64,000 bases of DNA from NCBI RefSeq assembly GCF_039539005.1, contig NZ_BAABCP010000001.1, forward strand, positions 1,674,001-1,738,000, given 5' to 3'. The DNA comes from Microbacterium soli. Lineage in GTDB: Bacteria; Actinomycetota; Actinomycetes; Actinomycetales; Microbacteriaceae. The notes under the pieces were generated by a model. It was not told where the DNA came from. It saw nothing but the letters and a program-made list of their open reading frames with translations, and did no database searches. Shown here in pieces: positions 24,209-33,766 of this stretch. Made by a program: the position numbers and the translations under genes. How positions within the stretch are numbered: position 1 is the stretch's first letter; each line of letters starts with the position of its first letter.

Positions 24209-27200
24209 CATTCGACATCACCCGCATCGACGACCCGACGTTCATCGCCGAGAACCGCATGCCCGCGCACTCGGATCACCGCTGGTTCGCCGGCCCCGAG
24301 GAGGCGCGCTCGGGGGTCAGCTCCTTCGAGCAGTCCCTCAGCGGCGTGTGGAAGTTCCACTGCGCGAGGAACCGGGGACAGCTGATCCCCGGATTCGAGC
24401 AGCCGCAGACCGACGTCTCCGGCTGGGACGACATCCCCGTGCCCTCCCACCTGCAGCTCGAGGGGTACGACCGCCCGCAGTACGTCAACGTCGGCTACGC
24501 CTGGGACGGACGGGAGGAGCTCGAACCCGGGCAGGCACCCGCGCTCGACAACCCCATCGGGTCCTATGTGCGCACGTTCGCTCTCGAGCATCCGCTGCGG
24601 GAGGGGGAACGGCTGAGCGTCACGTTCCACGGCGCGGAGAGCGCCATCGCGGTCTGGTTGAACGGCCGGTACATCGGGTACAGCACCGACAGCTTCACCC
24701 CCGCAGAGTTCGACCTGACCGACGCGCTCGTCGAGGGTGAGAACCGCATCGCCGTGCAGGTGTTCACCTACAGCTCCGGCTCCTGGATGGAGGACCAGGA
24801 CTTCTTCCGCTTCTCCGGGATCTTCCGCGACGTCGTGCTGCGCCGGCGCGCGGCCGTGCACGCCGAGGACATCCGCGTGACCACGGTCGTCTCCGACGAC
24901 CTGGCCTCCGCCGAGGTCGTGCTGCGCGTCGCGCTCGCCGGGGCAGGCGGAGAGGGCGTCGGCGGGGGCGGCTCGGTCACGGCCCGGCTCGAGGGCGCCG
25001 GTGACCTGAGTACCCGCTCCGACGGCGCCCTCGCGGTGCGCATGGACGCGCCGAGGCTGTGGAGTCCGGAGGACCCGCATCTGCACGACCTCGTCATCGA
25101 GGTCCGGGACGCGACGGGTGCGCTGTGCGAGGTGATCCCCCAGCGCGTCGGCATCCGCCGCTTCGGCATCGAGAACGGCGTGCTCTCCCTCAACGGCGCA
25201 CGCGTGGTGTTCAAGGGCATCAACCGGCACGAGTTCGGACCGGACGGACGGGTCGCGTCGCCGCAGCTCGCCGAGTCCGACATCCGGATGCTGAAGGCGC
25301 ACGGCGTCAACGCGGTGCGCACCAGCCACTACCCCAACGACTCGGCGTTCTACGCGCTCGCCGACGAGTACGGGCTGCTCGTGATCGACGAGGCGAACAT
25401 CGAGACGCACGGCCCGTGGACCCGCATCCGCAACTTCGGGGAACCGCTGGAGTCCGCGATCCCCGGCGACAGCGAGCAGTGGCGCCCGGCGGCGCTGGAC
25501 CGTGCGCGCAGCATGCTCGAGCGCGACAAGAACCATCCGAGCGTGGTGATCTGGTCCTGCGGCAACGAGTCCTACGGCGGGACCGTGCTGCGCGATGTCG
25601 CCGACTGGTTCCGATCGGTCGACGACCGCCCGGTGCACTACGAGGGGGTGCACTGGGATCCGCGCTACCCGGAGACCACCGACATCACCAGCAGGATGTA
25701 CACTCCGGCCGCGGAGGTCGCGGAATACCTGCAGGAGAATCGCGACAAGCCGTTCCTGCTGTGCGAGTACGCGCATGCGATGGGCAACTCCTTCGGCGGT
25801 GTGGGCGACTACATCGAACTCGCCTACCGTGACGAGCTGTTCCAGGGCGGGTTCATCTGGGACTTCGCCGACCAGGCCGTCCGGATGACCGATCGCTACG
25901 GCCGCGAATTCTTCGGCTACGGCGGAGACAGCGGCGAGGCGCCGCACGACCACGACTTCAGCGGCAACGGCATCTTCTTCGCCGACCACGCGCCCACGCC
26001 CAAGGCGCAGGAGATGAAGCGGCTCTACCAGGGCTTCGTCGTCGACGTCTCGGCATCCGTCTTCACCATCACCAACCGGATGCTGTTCACCTCGTCGGCC
26101 GCGTACGAGACCCGCGTGACGATCGCCCGGGAGGGCCGCGTCGTCTCCACCGGCGTCGTGCCCACCGACGTCGCCCCGGGGGAGACGGGGACCTTCGCCC
26201 TGCCGCATCCGATCCCCGCCGCACCGGGTGAGTACGCCGTCGTCGTCTCCCTGCACCTGCGGGCGGAGACGGCGTGGGCGCCGGCGGGCCACGAGGTCGC
26301 CTGGGGCGAGCATGTGCTGCAGGTGGGGGAGCCGCCCGCACGGGCGGCGGCGCCGATGCCGCGTCTCGTCGAGGGGACGCTGAGCATCGGCGTGCACGGG
26401 CCGGGCTTCCACGCGCTGTTCTCCCGGATCTTCAACGGCCTCGGCTCCTACCAGTTCGGCCAGACGAGCACCGGCGGGCGGGAGCTGCTCTCCGGCGTCG
26501 TCACACCGAACTTCTGGCACGCTCCCACGGCCAACGAGCGCGGCTGGAACGGGCCCTTCGAGGAGGGCCAATGGCTGCTGGCCAGCCGTTACGGGAGGGC
26601 CAGCCGCTTCCATGAGCCGGCCGACGTCGTCGTGGCGGTCGAGGAGCGCGGCGTGCGCATCGGCTACCGCTACGAGCTGCCCACGAGCCCCGCCACGCAC
26701 TGCCAGCTCAGTTATCTCATCGACGGGTCGGGGCGCGTGGAGGTCACGCAGCGGATGCACGTGCCGGAGGGGATGCCGCAGATGCCGGAGTTCGCGACCA
26801 TGCTCGCGATGCCGGCGGACTACGACCGCGTGCGGTGGTACGGGCGGGGCCCCGAGGAGTGCTACATCGACCGTCAGGAGGGGGCACGGCTGGGCGTCCA
26901 CGATCGGCGGGTCGTCGACATGCTCACCCCGTACATCCGCCCGCAGGAGGCCGGCAACCGGACCGGGGTGCGCTGGGCGGAGGTGACGGACGCCCGTGGC
27001 GCGGGGCTGCGGTTCGAAGGCGACCCGACGATGGAGTTCTCGGCCCTGAGCTGGACGCCCGACGAGATCGAGAGCGCCCGGCACCCCAACGAGCTGCCGC
27101 CCGTGCACCGCACGATCGTGCGCCCCGCGCTCATGCGTCGCGGCGTGGGCGGGGACGACTCGTGGGGCGCCCGGCCGCTGGACCGGTACCTCCTGCCGAC

Positions 27201-27240
27201 GGGCGACCTCGAGTTCCGCTTCGCGTTCCGGGGCATCTGA
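24205..27240 (+). CDS. lacZ: Beta-galactosidase, glycoside hydrolase family 2
   Basis: Large cytoplasmic beta-galactosidase of 1011 residues, close to the 1020-1040 of LacZ-type enzymes, splitting lactose or galacto-oligosaccharides. The acid/base Glu is about residue 455 in WSCGNESYGG and the nucleophile Glu about 521 in LLCEYAHAMGNS. The N-terminal sugar-binding domain shows PSHLQLEGYDRPQYVN. The second domain starts near residue 230; GINRHEFGPDGR precedes the barrel. The C-terminal beta-gal small-chain domain contains WYGRGPEECYIDR. I chose the GTG at 24205, which overlaps the upstream stop; the frame is open further 5' only within the permease gene. There is no signal peptide. Confidence 0.96.
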   Translation: MTFDITRIDDPTFIAENRMPAHSDHRWFAGPEEARSGVSSFEQSLSGVWKFHCARNRGQLIPGFEQPQTDVSGWDDIPVPSHLQLEGYDRPQYVNVGYAWDGREELEPGQAPALDNPIGSYVRTFALEHPLREGERLSVTFHGAESAIAVWLNGRYIGYSTDSFTPAEFDLTDALVEGENRIAVQVFTYSSGSWMEDQDFFRFSGIFRDVVLRRRAAVHAEDIRVTTVVSDDLASAEVVLRVALAGAGGEGVGGGGSVTARLEGAGDLSTRSDGALAVRMDAPRLWSPEDPHLHDLVIEVRDATGALCEVIPQRVGIRRFGIENGVLSLNGARVVFKGINRHEFGPDGRVASPQLAESDIRMLKAHGVNAVRTSHYPNDSAFYALADEYGLLVIDEANIETHGPWTRIRNFGEPLESAIPGDSEQWRPAALDRARSMLERDKNHPSVVIWSCGNESYGGTVLRDVADWFRSVDDRPVHYEGVHWDPRYPETTDITSRMYTPAAEVAEYLQENRDKPFLLCEYAHAMGNSFGGVGDYIELAYRDELFQGGFIWDFADQAVRMTDRYGREFFGYGGDSGEAPHDHDFSGNGIFFADHAPTPKAQEMKRLYQGFVVDVSASVFTITNRMLFTSSAAYETRVTIAREGRVVSTGVVPTDVAPGETGTFALPHPIPAAPGEYAVVVSLHLRAETAWAPAGHEVAWGEHVLQVGEPPARAAAPMPRLVEGTLSIGVHGPGFHALFSRIFNGLGSYQFGQTSTGGRELLSGVVTPNFWHAPTANERGWNGPFEEGQWLLASRYGRASRFHEPADVVVAVEERGVRIGYRYELPTSPATHCQLSYLIDGSGRVEVTQRMHVPEGMPQMPEFATMLAMPADYDRVRWYGRGPEECYIDRQEGARLGVHDRRVVDMLTPYIRPQEAGNRTGVRWAEVTDARGAGLRFEGDPTMEFSALSWTPDEIESARHPNELPPVHRTIVRPALMRRGVGGDDSWGARPLDRYLLPTGDLEFRFAFRGI

Positions 27241-27255
27241 CTCCGGCGGCCCACG

Positions 27256-27293
27256 TCGGGTTCCGTCCTGTCGGATTCACTCCGGTCGGGTTC
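27256..27293. repeat. Short degenerate tandem repeat, 15-nt period, three units
   Basis: TCGGGTTC or TCGGATTC recurs at 27256, 27271 and 27286, exactly 15 bases apart, just after the beta-galactosidase stop and before the 56-bp palindrome. Confidence 0.5.
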
Positions 27294-27311
27294 TGCCCTG
27301 CCCCTCTCGCT

Positions 27312-27367
27312 CCCGTCGCACTTTCTGTCGCCTCGAGGACCCTCGAAGCGACACAAAGTGCGACGGG
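27312..27367. repeat. 56-bp palindromic repeat, copy 1 (imperfect)
   Basis: Left arm begins CCCGTCGCACTTTCTGTCGC and the right arm ends AAAGTGCGACGGG. This copy differs from copies 2 and 3 by a few bases (GAGGACCCTCGAAGCGACAC in the centre-right). It lies between the convergent beta-galactosidase and LacI genes, where a bidirectional terminator is expected. Confidence 0.85.
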
Positions 27368-27414
27368 AACGGGGTGGATGGGGTGGATGGGCTGGGTGGG
27401 CCGTCAGAGCCGCA

Positions 27415-28497
27415 TCAGTCGCTTCCGCATTCGAATCCCGGCATCGAGCCCGCGCGCGACTGACCGGATGGCGGGCACGGCGGCGCGGTGCTGGCTCGGA
27501 CGACGAGCGTCGTCGTCACCGGACCCGGGGTGCGGCTGTCGCGACCCTCGATCTGATCGACGAGCATGCCGACCGCCGTCGTTCCGACTCTGTCGAACGG
27601 CTGGTGGATCGTGGTCAGCGGCGGCTGGAACTGGGCGGAAATCTCCATGTCGTCGAAGCCGACGACGCTGACCGAACCGGGTACGTCGCGGCCGGCATCG
27701 TGCAGAGCGCGGATCGCCCCGAGCGCCATCTCGTCGTTGGCCGCGAACACGGCGGTGACGGCGGGGTCGTCGGCCAGCCGTCGACCGGCGGCATGACCGG
27801 ATGCCGGACTCCAATCTCCGTGGAGGAGCGGCGGGACGACGCGACCATGCGCGCGCAGGGTCGCGGCCCAGGACTCGGCGCGGTCGTGCCCGGAGAACGA
27901 GTCCTCCGGGCCGCGGATGTGCCATACCGTCCGGTGGCCGAGTTCGAGCAGATGCTCCGTGGCCAGGCGAGCCCCCTGGGCCTGGTCGATGTCGATGGTG
28001 GGGAAGGGATGCGCATCGCCCGCCGTGACGACGACCGTGGGGATGCCGGCGAGAGGGACCAGGTCGGATGCGCGGATCTCGTGTGCCTCGAGCACCACGA
28101 GCACACCATCGACGGCCTGTTCCGCGATCCTCACGAAGGCTCCGGAGAACCCCGCCCGGGCGATGGTCCACAGCGGCGACAGCGCCAGCGAGTACCCGGA
28201 TTTCGCCGACTCGTTGGCGATGGCCTCGAGCGTGCGCATGTTGCCGAAGCTGGACAACCCGGACATGACCACGCCGATCGTGCGGAACCGACCGGTCTTC
28301 AGCGCACGGGCTGCGGAGTTGGGACGGTATCCGAGCCGTCCCATCGCGGCGAGCACCTTGTCGCGGGTGGCCGGACGGACGATGTCCATGCCGTTCGCGA
28401 CGCGGGACACCGTCTGAGCGGAGACGCCTGCCTCGCGCGCGACGTCGATGATCGACGGCGCGCGCCGCCCGCGCACTTCATCCGATCGATCCGTCAC
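27415..28497 (-). CDS. LacI-family transcriptional regulator (beta-galactoside operon)
   Basis: Repressor of 360 residues. The N-terminal helix-turn-helix reads PSIIDVAREAGVSAQTVSRV, followed by the hinge region RPNSAARALKTGR and the type I periplasmic-binding-like sensor domain with FAANDEMALGAIRAL and VSVVGFDDMEIS. I chose the GTG at 28497 with GAGGAGG upstream; a longer frame would start within the palindromic repeat. It is convergent with the beta-galactosidase gene and probably binds the inverted repeat upstream of 21019. The C-terminal tail of about 25 residues, rich in Pro, Ser and Gly, is unusual for the family. Confidence 0.9.
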   Translation of the reverse strand: MTDRSDEVRGRRAPSIIDVAREAGVSAQTVSRVANGMDIVRPATRDKVLAAMGRLGYRPNSAARALKTGRFRTIGVVMSGLSSFGNMRTLEAIANESAKSGYSLALSPLWTIARAGFSGAFVRIAEQAVDGVLVVLEAHEIRASDLVPLAGIPTVVVTAGDAHPFPTIDIDQAQGARLATEHLLELGHRTVWHIRGPEDSFSGHDRAESWAATLRAHGRVVPPLLHGDWSPASGHAAGRRLADDPAVTAVFAANDEMALGAIRALHDAGRDVPGSVSVVGFDDMEISAQFQPPLTTIHQPFDRVGTTAVGMLVDQIEGRDSRTPGPVTTTLVVRASTAPPCPPSGQSRAGSMPGFECGSD

Positions 28498-28613
28498 CAG
28501 GCCTCCTCGCCGCCTCCTGAACGATATCAATCGGCCCGTGGCCCTCGACGCCGCTCTCGAGGCCTCTGAGCCCAGCGCCCGCCCCGTGCGCCCGGCCCGG
28601 CCGAGGTTTCCTT

Positions 28614-28669
28614 CCCGTCGCACTTTCTGTCGCCTCGAGGGCCCTCGAGGCGACAGAAAGTGCGACGGG
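28614..28669. repeat. 56-bp palindromic repeat, copy 2 (perfect)
   Basis: Perfect palindrome: arm CCCGTCGCACTTTCTGTCGC then CTCGAGGG meets its reverse complement. It lies 24 bp after the GH127 stop and upstream of the LacI gene on the same strand. Bases 28613 and 28670 extend the pairing by one. Confidence 0.9.
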
Positions 28670-28692
28670 AGCGGGGAACGGGGTGGGAGTGG

Positions 28693-30534
28693 TCAGGTCG
28701 TCGGGATCCACACCCGCATCGTCGAGGGACCGCGCTGCGCCCAGGAATGGTAGGGGACGAGGGCGATCTCGCGGGATTCACCGGTGTCGCGGAGCGTGAT
28801 GCGCACGCGTGCATGCCCACCCGCCTCGACGGGGGCGGATGCCGTGTCCACGACGGCTTCGGCGACATCGGCGCCGAGGTCAGTGGACTCCAGGGCCATC
28901 ACCTCGGGCCCGCGCTCGACGGCCACGCAGCCGCGCACGGCGTCCACGCGCGGATCCGGCGCCGTGAACCGCGGCGTCACCGGCAGGTCGAGCTCGATGA
29001 CGTCCCCCGCGCCGAACGCGCGGCGGATCGTCACCATCCCGGGGGCCGCCTCCACAGCGGGCTCCGTGTTCACGCGCACGGCGGCGCCGTGCGCCCAGGC
29101 CGGCACGCGCAGACCGAGCGTCCATTCGCCGTCCTCGACGATCGTGATGCGGATGCGACCGTCCGCCGGGTACGCGGTGGCCGTCTCGAAAGCGACCATT
29201 GTGCCGTCGGGCAGCACGGTGCGCACCGTGCACGACGCGTACTGGTGCACCTGCACGCCGTCGTCATCCGCGGTCGCGATGTAGCCGGCCAGACTCGCGA
29301 AGGTGCGGGCGAGGTTCGGCGGGCAGCAGGAGACGTCGAACCACGGCGCGCGCAGCGACGACGACGCCCGCGGCGAGGTCGCATCGGGATCCATCGCCTG
29401 CGCCGGGGTGCGCCGATGCAGTGTGTTGGCGTAGAAGAACGCGCGGCCGTCGGGAGAGGGGGAGGTCGCCACCACGTTGTACAGGGTGCGCTCGATGAGA
29501 TCCGCACGGCGCTCGTCGCCGTCGGCCAGCAGCAGGCGCCACGAGAACATGATCGACCCGATCCCCGCGCAGGTCTCCGAGTAGGCCCGGTCGGGCGGCA
29601 GCTCCCAGTCCTCGCCGAACGCCTCGTCCTGGTGGTGCGCGCCCTGCCCGCCGGTCAGATAGGTGCGGCGCTCGACGGTGCGCTCCCATTGACCGCGCAG
29701 CGCGTGCAGCAGCTCGTCGTCCCCGCTCTCGACAGCCACGTCGACCGCCGAGGCGGCCAGGTAGTTGGCGCGCACCGCATGGCCGCGCAGGGCCTCCGCG
29801 GCCCTGACGGGCACGTCGTCCTGGAAGTAGCCGCGGCCCCACTCGATGTCGCCCAGCAGGCCGCGGCCGTGCCGCTGGACGAACAGGGCGGCCTGGGCGA
29901 CGTACTCCGGCCGCCCGGCGGCTCGGCCGAGCTCGGCCAGACCGACCTCGACCTCGGCGTGCCCGCAGATGGCATCCCGCCCCCGGGCGCCGAACTCCCG
30001 GCACACCAGGTCCGCGGCGCGCAGCGCCGTCTCGCGCAGGCCGTCATCGGCATCCGGTCGGGTGCGGATGCGGGCGACGGCGGCCTGGAAGAGATGGCCC
30101 AGGCAGTACAGCTCGTGGCCCCACTGCAGCTGCGACCAGCGCTCGCCCTGTCCGGGCCGGCCGAATCTCGTGTTCAGGTAGCCGTCGGGCTCCTGTGCGG
30201 CGGCGACCCGCCGCACGATCGCCCGGAACCGGGCCTCCAGCTCCTCATCGTCCGTGCGCCCGATCTCCCAGGCCATGGCCTCGAGCAGCTTGTACACCTC
30301 GGAGTCGGAGAACTCGCGCCCGCGACGGCCGGCGGGCAGCGTGCCGGCGGCGGCGAGATCGAAGTTCGGCAGCCAGCCCTCCGACTCGAGCCGCGACTGG
30401 ATGTGCGTGAGCGTGGCCTGTCCGTTGATGCGCTGACGTCGTGCCCAGAACCCGTCGGTGATCCGCACCTCGTCGATGCCGAGCGGGCGCAGCCGTCCGC
30501 TCGAGGGCAAGACGGGAGAAGCCGTGGAGGTCAT
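28693..30534 (-). CDS. Beta-L-arabinofuranosidase, glycoside hydrolase family 127
   Basis: GH127 enzyme of 613 residues that releases beta-linked L-arabinofuranose, as in HypBA1. Family marks seen are WGHELYCLGHLFQAAVA, TYLTGGQGAHHQDEAFGEDW, the conserved AYSETCAGIGSIMF with a probable catalytic-site Glu, and the paired cysteines 403-404 in DVSCCPPNLAR, equivalent to the zinc-binding nucleophile region. There is no signal peptide, so it acts in the cytoplasm on imported oligosaccharides. The start is uncertain: ATGs occur at 30543 (overlapping the upstream stop), 30540 and 30534. AAGGG is best spaced for 30534. It is the last gene of a binding-protein/permease/GH127 operon. Confidence 0.92.
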   Translation of the reverse strand: MTSTASPVLPSSGRLRPLGIDEVRITDGFWARRQRINGQATLTHIQSRLESEGWLPNFDLAAAGTLPAGRRGREFSDSEVYKLLEAMAWEIGRTDDEELEARFRAIVRRVAAAQEPDGYLNTRFGRPGQGERWSQLQWGHELYCLGHLFQAAVARIRTRPDADDGLRETALRAADLVCREFGARGRDAICGHAEVEVGLAELGRAAGRPEYVAQAALFVQRHGRGLLGDIEWGRGYFQDDVPVRAAEALRGHAVRANYLAASAVDVAVESGDDELLHALRGQWERTVERRTYLTGGQGAHHQDEAFGEDWELPPDRAYSETCAGIGSIMFSWRLLLADGDERRADLIERTLYNVVATSPSPDGRAFFYANTLHRRTPAQAMDPDATSPRASSSLRAPWFDVSCCPPNLARTFASLAGYIATADDDGVQVHQYASCTVRTVLPDGTMVAFETATAYPADGRIRITIVEDGEWTLGLRVPAWAHGAAVRVNTEPAVEAAPGMVTIRRAFGAGDVIELDLPVTPRFTAPDPRVDAVRGCVAVERGPEVMALESTDLGADVAEAVVDTASAPVEAGGHARVRITLRDTGESREIALVPYHSWAQRGPSTMRVWIPTT

Positions 30535-30539
30535 GATCA

Positions 30540-31433
30540 TCATCCCTTGAACGCGCCGGACATGAAGCCGCGGACGTAATGCCGCTGCAGGATGAGGAAC
30601 AGGACGATGCACGGCAGCGCGAGCACCACCACCCCGGCCTCCGTCGCCCCGTAGTCGACCACGCCCTGCACCTGACCGCGCAGATTCGCCACCGCCAGGG
30701 GCAGCGTCATCCGATTCGTGTCGTTGATGAGGATCAGGGGTGCGAAGAAGTCGTTCCACGCGGTGAGGAAGGCGAACAGGCCGACGGTGATCATCCCGGG
30801 CTTGACCGCGGGGAGCATCACCCGCCACAGCGCGCCCCAGCTGGAGCATCCGTCCACGAGGGCGGCTTCGTCCAGCTCCCGGGGGACGGACTCGAACGAG
30901 ATCCTCATCATGAACATCGAGAACGGCAGCTGGAACATCGTCACCACGAGGGCCACGCCCACCAGCGAGTTCTGCAGACCGACGGCGTTGAGGATGACGT
31001 ACAGCGGGATCAGGAGGGTCGCGTACGGCACCATCAGGATCGCGAGCACGAGCAGGAACAGCGCGTTCTTGCCGGGGAAGCGGAAGCGGGCGAACGCGTA
31101 ACCGCCCAGCAGGGAGATGGTCAGCGTCAGCACCACGGTCAGCAGCGCGAGGAACAGGGTGTTCCACAGGTACACCCAGATGCCCGCCTGGTAGTCGCCG
31201 AGCGCGGCGTAGTTGCCGAAGCCCCAGCCGTCGGTCTGGCTCGTGCCCGCCATCGGGCTGACGCTGGACACGCCCGTCCAGATCAGCGGGTAGAGGAAGA
31301 TCACCGCCAGCGCGGTCGTGAACACCCAGTACGGGATGCCGTAGACGAGCCTCTTCGCGGTCGAGCGGTGCCGGGGCGCCGTCGGCCGCGCGTTCGGGGC
31401 GACGAGGGCGCGGGTCAGGGTCTGCGAGGACAT
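30540..31433 (-). CDS. Sugar ABC transporter permease (CUT1, MalG-like)
   Basis: Permease of 297 residues with six hydrophobic segments. The EAA loop reads ELDEAALVDGCSSWGALWRV in the expected position. It begins one base after the stop of the upstream permease and ends next to the GH127 start codons. It forms the channel with the preceding gene for an arabinose-containing oligosaccharide. Confidence 0.92.
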   Translation of the reverse strand: MSSQTLTRALVAPNARPTAPRHRSTAKRLVYGIPYWVFTTALAVIFLYPLIWTGVSSVSPMAGTSQTDGWGFGNYAALGDYQAGIWVYLWNTLFLALLTVVLTLTISLLGGYAFARFRFPGKNALFLLVLAILMVPYATLLIPLYVILNAVGLQNSLVGVALVVTMFQLPFSMFMMRISFESVPRELDEAALVDGCSSWGALWRVMLPAVKPGMITVGLFAFLTAWNDFFAPLILINDTNRMTLPLAVANLRGQVQGVVDYGATEAGVVVLALPCIVLFLILQRHYVRGFMSGAFKG

Positions 31434-31434
31434 G

Positions 31435-32343
31435 TCAGCTCTCCTCGGGGCGGCGGAAGGCGCGCAGCTGGAAGATGTTGATGATGATGAGAGCGGCCAG
31501 GACGAGCACCGAGATGGCGCCGGCGATGCCGAGGCTGTTCTGCCCCTGGAAGGCGACGTTGTAGATGAGCTGCACGACGGTCAGCGTGCTGTTGTCGGGG
31601 CCGCCCTTGGTGAGGATGTAGAACTGCTCGAAGGCCAGCAGCGAGCCGGTCACGCACATGATCGTGGTCAGCGCGAACGTGGGACGCAGCAGGGGGACGG
31701 TGACATCCCGGAAGGTCTGCCATCGACTCGCGCCGTCGATGCGGGCGGCCTCGTACACGTCGTCCGGGATGCCCTGCAGGCCGACGAGCATGAGCAGCAT
31801 GTAGAAGCCCGCGTACCGCCAGACGATGAGGAAGATGGTCGACCACAGCGCGCCGGACGGCGAGCCGAGGAAGGTGATCCCCCACGAGTTCATCAGATCG
31901 GCGAAGGGACCTGCGATCGGCGAGTACAGCACGTAGAACAGCAGGGAGGCGGATGCGAGGCCCAGGGCGCTGGGGACGAGGAAGGCCGTTCGCAGGAAGC
32001 CCTTCCATCGGGTCGATTCCTGCACGAGCAGGGCCAGCCCCAGGCCCAGGGCGATGAGGATGACGGTCGTGATGACCGTGTACAGCAGGGTGAAGCGGAT
32101 GGAATCCCAGAACAGTCGGTGGCCGACCGCATCGACGTAGTTGTCCGGCAGGTTCACGCCGCGGTTCCCACCCAGCAGCGGCCAGTCGGATGCCGACATC
32201 TGGAACACCACCACGAGCGGCACGATGAACAGCAGCGCGACGAAGACCGCGGTGGGCGCGGCGTAGAGCCAGCCCTGCAACGGGCCGCCGAGTCCGCTGC
32301 GGGTCCGGTGGCGGCGCCGGGGCGGGGCGATGGTCGTGGTCAT
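31435..32343 (-). CDS. Sugar ABC transporter permease (CUT1, MalF-like)
   Basis: Permease of 302 residues with six hydrophobic segments and the EAA loop VYEAARIDGASRWQTFRDV. I chose the ATG at 32343, with AGGAG four bases before it; an upstream start would add 17 charged residues. It follows the binding-protein gene after an 88-bp gap containing an 11-bp hairpin. Confidence 0.92.
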   Translation of the reverse strand: MTTTIAPPRRRHRTRSGLGGPLQGWLYAAPTAVFVALLFIVPLVVVFQMSASDWPLLGGNRGVNLPDNYVDAVGHRLFWDSIRFTLLYTVITTVILIALGLGLALLVQESTRWKGFLRTAFLVPSALGLASASLLFYVLYSPIAGPFADLMNSWGITFLGSPSGALWSTIFLIVWRYAGFYMLLMLVGLQGIPDDVYEAARIDGASRWQTFRDVTVPLLRPTFALTTIMCVTGSLLAFEQFYILTKGGPDNSTLTVVQLIYNVAFQGQNSLGIAGAISVLVLAALIIINIFQLRAFRRPEES

Positions 32344-32377
32344 GATTCTCCTGCGTATGGCCTGCGGGTCGTCCGGG

Positions 32378-32420
32378 CGCGGGTTCCGCCGCATCCGTGC
32401 AGTGCGCGACGGAACCCGCG
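32378..32420 (-). other. Intercistronic hairpin after binding-protein gene
   Basis: CGCGGGTTCCG (32378-32388) and CGGAACCCGCG (32410-32420) form an 11-bp perfect stem between the binding-protein and permease genes, as in two other importers of this window. Confidence 0.6.
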
Positions 32421-32431
32421 ACGGATGACCG

Positions 32432-33727
32432 CTACTGCGCGAGGATCGCGGTGATCTCGTCGTTGTCGGCCTCGACCGTGCCGGTGTCGTTGAGGACGGC
32501 GTTCCGGATCAGCGTCAGCCACGGGCTGCCCGGGGCGTTGAACGCCTGCTGGAAGTTCGCCGACACGGGCGTGTGGCCCTGACCGGCGACCTCGTTGATG
32601 GTGACGATGCGCGGGTCGTCGGCGTAGGCGTTGTCGGCGAGATCGGTGCGCGAGACCGCGTTGCCGTCCTTGGCGAGGACCTCCACCTGAGCCTCTTCCG
32701 ACATCATCCAGCTGAGGAAGTTCCACGCCTGGTCGGCCTTGGTGGAGTCCTTCGAGATGCCGATCCCGTCACCGCCGTTGAAGGTGGAGACGCCGCCGTC
32801 GACTCCGGGCAGTCCGGCCACGCCGGCGTCGAAGTCGAGGGAGGGGAGCAGCGTGGCGGGGAAGGGCATGATGCCGATCCGTCCCTCGCTGAACGCGGCG
32901 GTCCAGGTCGGGCCGGTCTCATCCGCGGAGCCGGGCAGGACGGCGCCCGCCTGCTCGAGCTCGCGCCAGGTGTCGAAGACGGCCTGCGCCGCGTCGCCGT
33001 CGAGCAGCGCCTCGGTGCCCTCCGGGTTCATGACCTCGTCGCCGGAGGCCCAGATGGACGGGAACCAGGTGAACACGAGGCATCCGCCGCAGTTCAGGCC
33101 GCTGGCCGTGCCGTAGATGTCGGGCTTGTTCAGAGCCTGGACGGCGAGGGCGGCGTCCTTGAACTCCTCGAGCGTTGCCGGTGCGGTGTTCGGATCCAGC
33201 CCCGCCTCGGCGAACAGGTCCTTGTTCCAGAACAGCATCGACAGGTCGAGCACGAAGGGGAGGACGTACTCCTTGCCGTCCAGCGTCCCCGCCGCGAGGT
33301 GTCCGGGGTTGATGGCGTCCTTGTAGTCGAGTCCGTCGATCTGCTCGCTGATGTCGGCGAACAGACCTTGTCCCGCCCAGTTGGGCACGTACACGATGTC
33401 GGCGGCGAACAGGTCGGGCAGTCCGCCCGACCCCGCCGCGGCACCGACCTTCGCGACGTAGTCGTCGTTGGGGACGACGGTCAGCTCGACCTGATTCTCG
33501 TGGGAGGCGTTGTAGGCGTCCACCAGCAGGTTGGCCTGCCGTTCCAATGGCGCTCTGGTCCACAGGGTGAGCGTCGACCCGTCGTCGGCGCCGGTCGCGG
33601 AGATGGGCTCGGCGGGGGTGCTGTCGTCCTCGGCCGGGGTGCAGGCGGCGAGGCCGCCCGCGATCATCGCCGCTGCCAGTGCAACGGCGCCCGCGCGTCG
33701 CGCGGTGCGGTGTCGTGTGATGTGCAT
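32432..33727 (-). CDS. Sugar ABC transporter substrate-binding lipoprotein (CUT1)
   Basis: Solute-binding lipoprotein of 431 residues. The signal peptide has a basic start, a hydrophobic core and the lipobox GLAAC with Cys at about residue 29. The mature protein begins STLTLWTRAPLERQANLLVD. A pair of cysteines close together in LNCGGCLVF might form a disulfide near the ligand site, an unusual mark for the family. GAGGAG precedes the ATG at 33727. Being first in the GH127 operon, it probably binds beta-arabino-oligosaccharides. It is divergent from its LacI regulator. Confidence 0.92.
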   Translation of the reverse strand: MHITRHRTARRAGAVALAAAMIAGGLAACTPAEDDSTPAEPISATGADDGSTLTLWTRAPLERQANLLVDAYNASHENQVELTVVPNDDYVAKVGAAAGSGGLPDLFAADIVYVPNWAGQGLFADISEQIDGLDYKDAINPGHLAAGTLDGKEYVLPFVLDLSMLFWNKDLFAEAGLDPNTAPATLEEFKDAALAVQALNKPDIYGTASGLNCGGCLVFTWFPSIWASGDEVMNPEGTEALLDGDAAQAVFDTWRELEQAGAVLPGSADETGPTWTAAFSEGRIGIMPFPATLLPSLDFDAGVAGLPGVDGGVSTFNGGDGIGISKDSTKADQAWNFLSWMMSEEAQVEVLAKDGNAVSRTDLADNAYADDPRIVTINEVAGQGHTPVSANFQQAFNAPGSPWLTLIRNAVLNDTGTVEADNDEITAILAQ

Positions 33728-33766
33728 GGGGGCTCCTCTGACTCTCCTTTGAGTGGCTCCTGGTTC

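Noticed and set aside
24100..27108. 1002-codon open frame opposite the beta-galactosidase gene
   Set aside because: Typical high-GC shadow frame with no domain, antisense to a certain GH2 enzyme.
30544..31167. Extension of the GH127 frame upstream into the permease gene
   Set aside because: The extra sequence is Arg- and Pro-rich out-of-frame permease DNA, and ATGs near 30534-30543 fit the family start.
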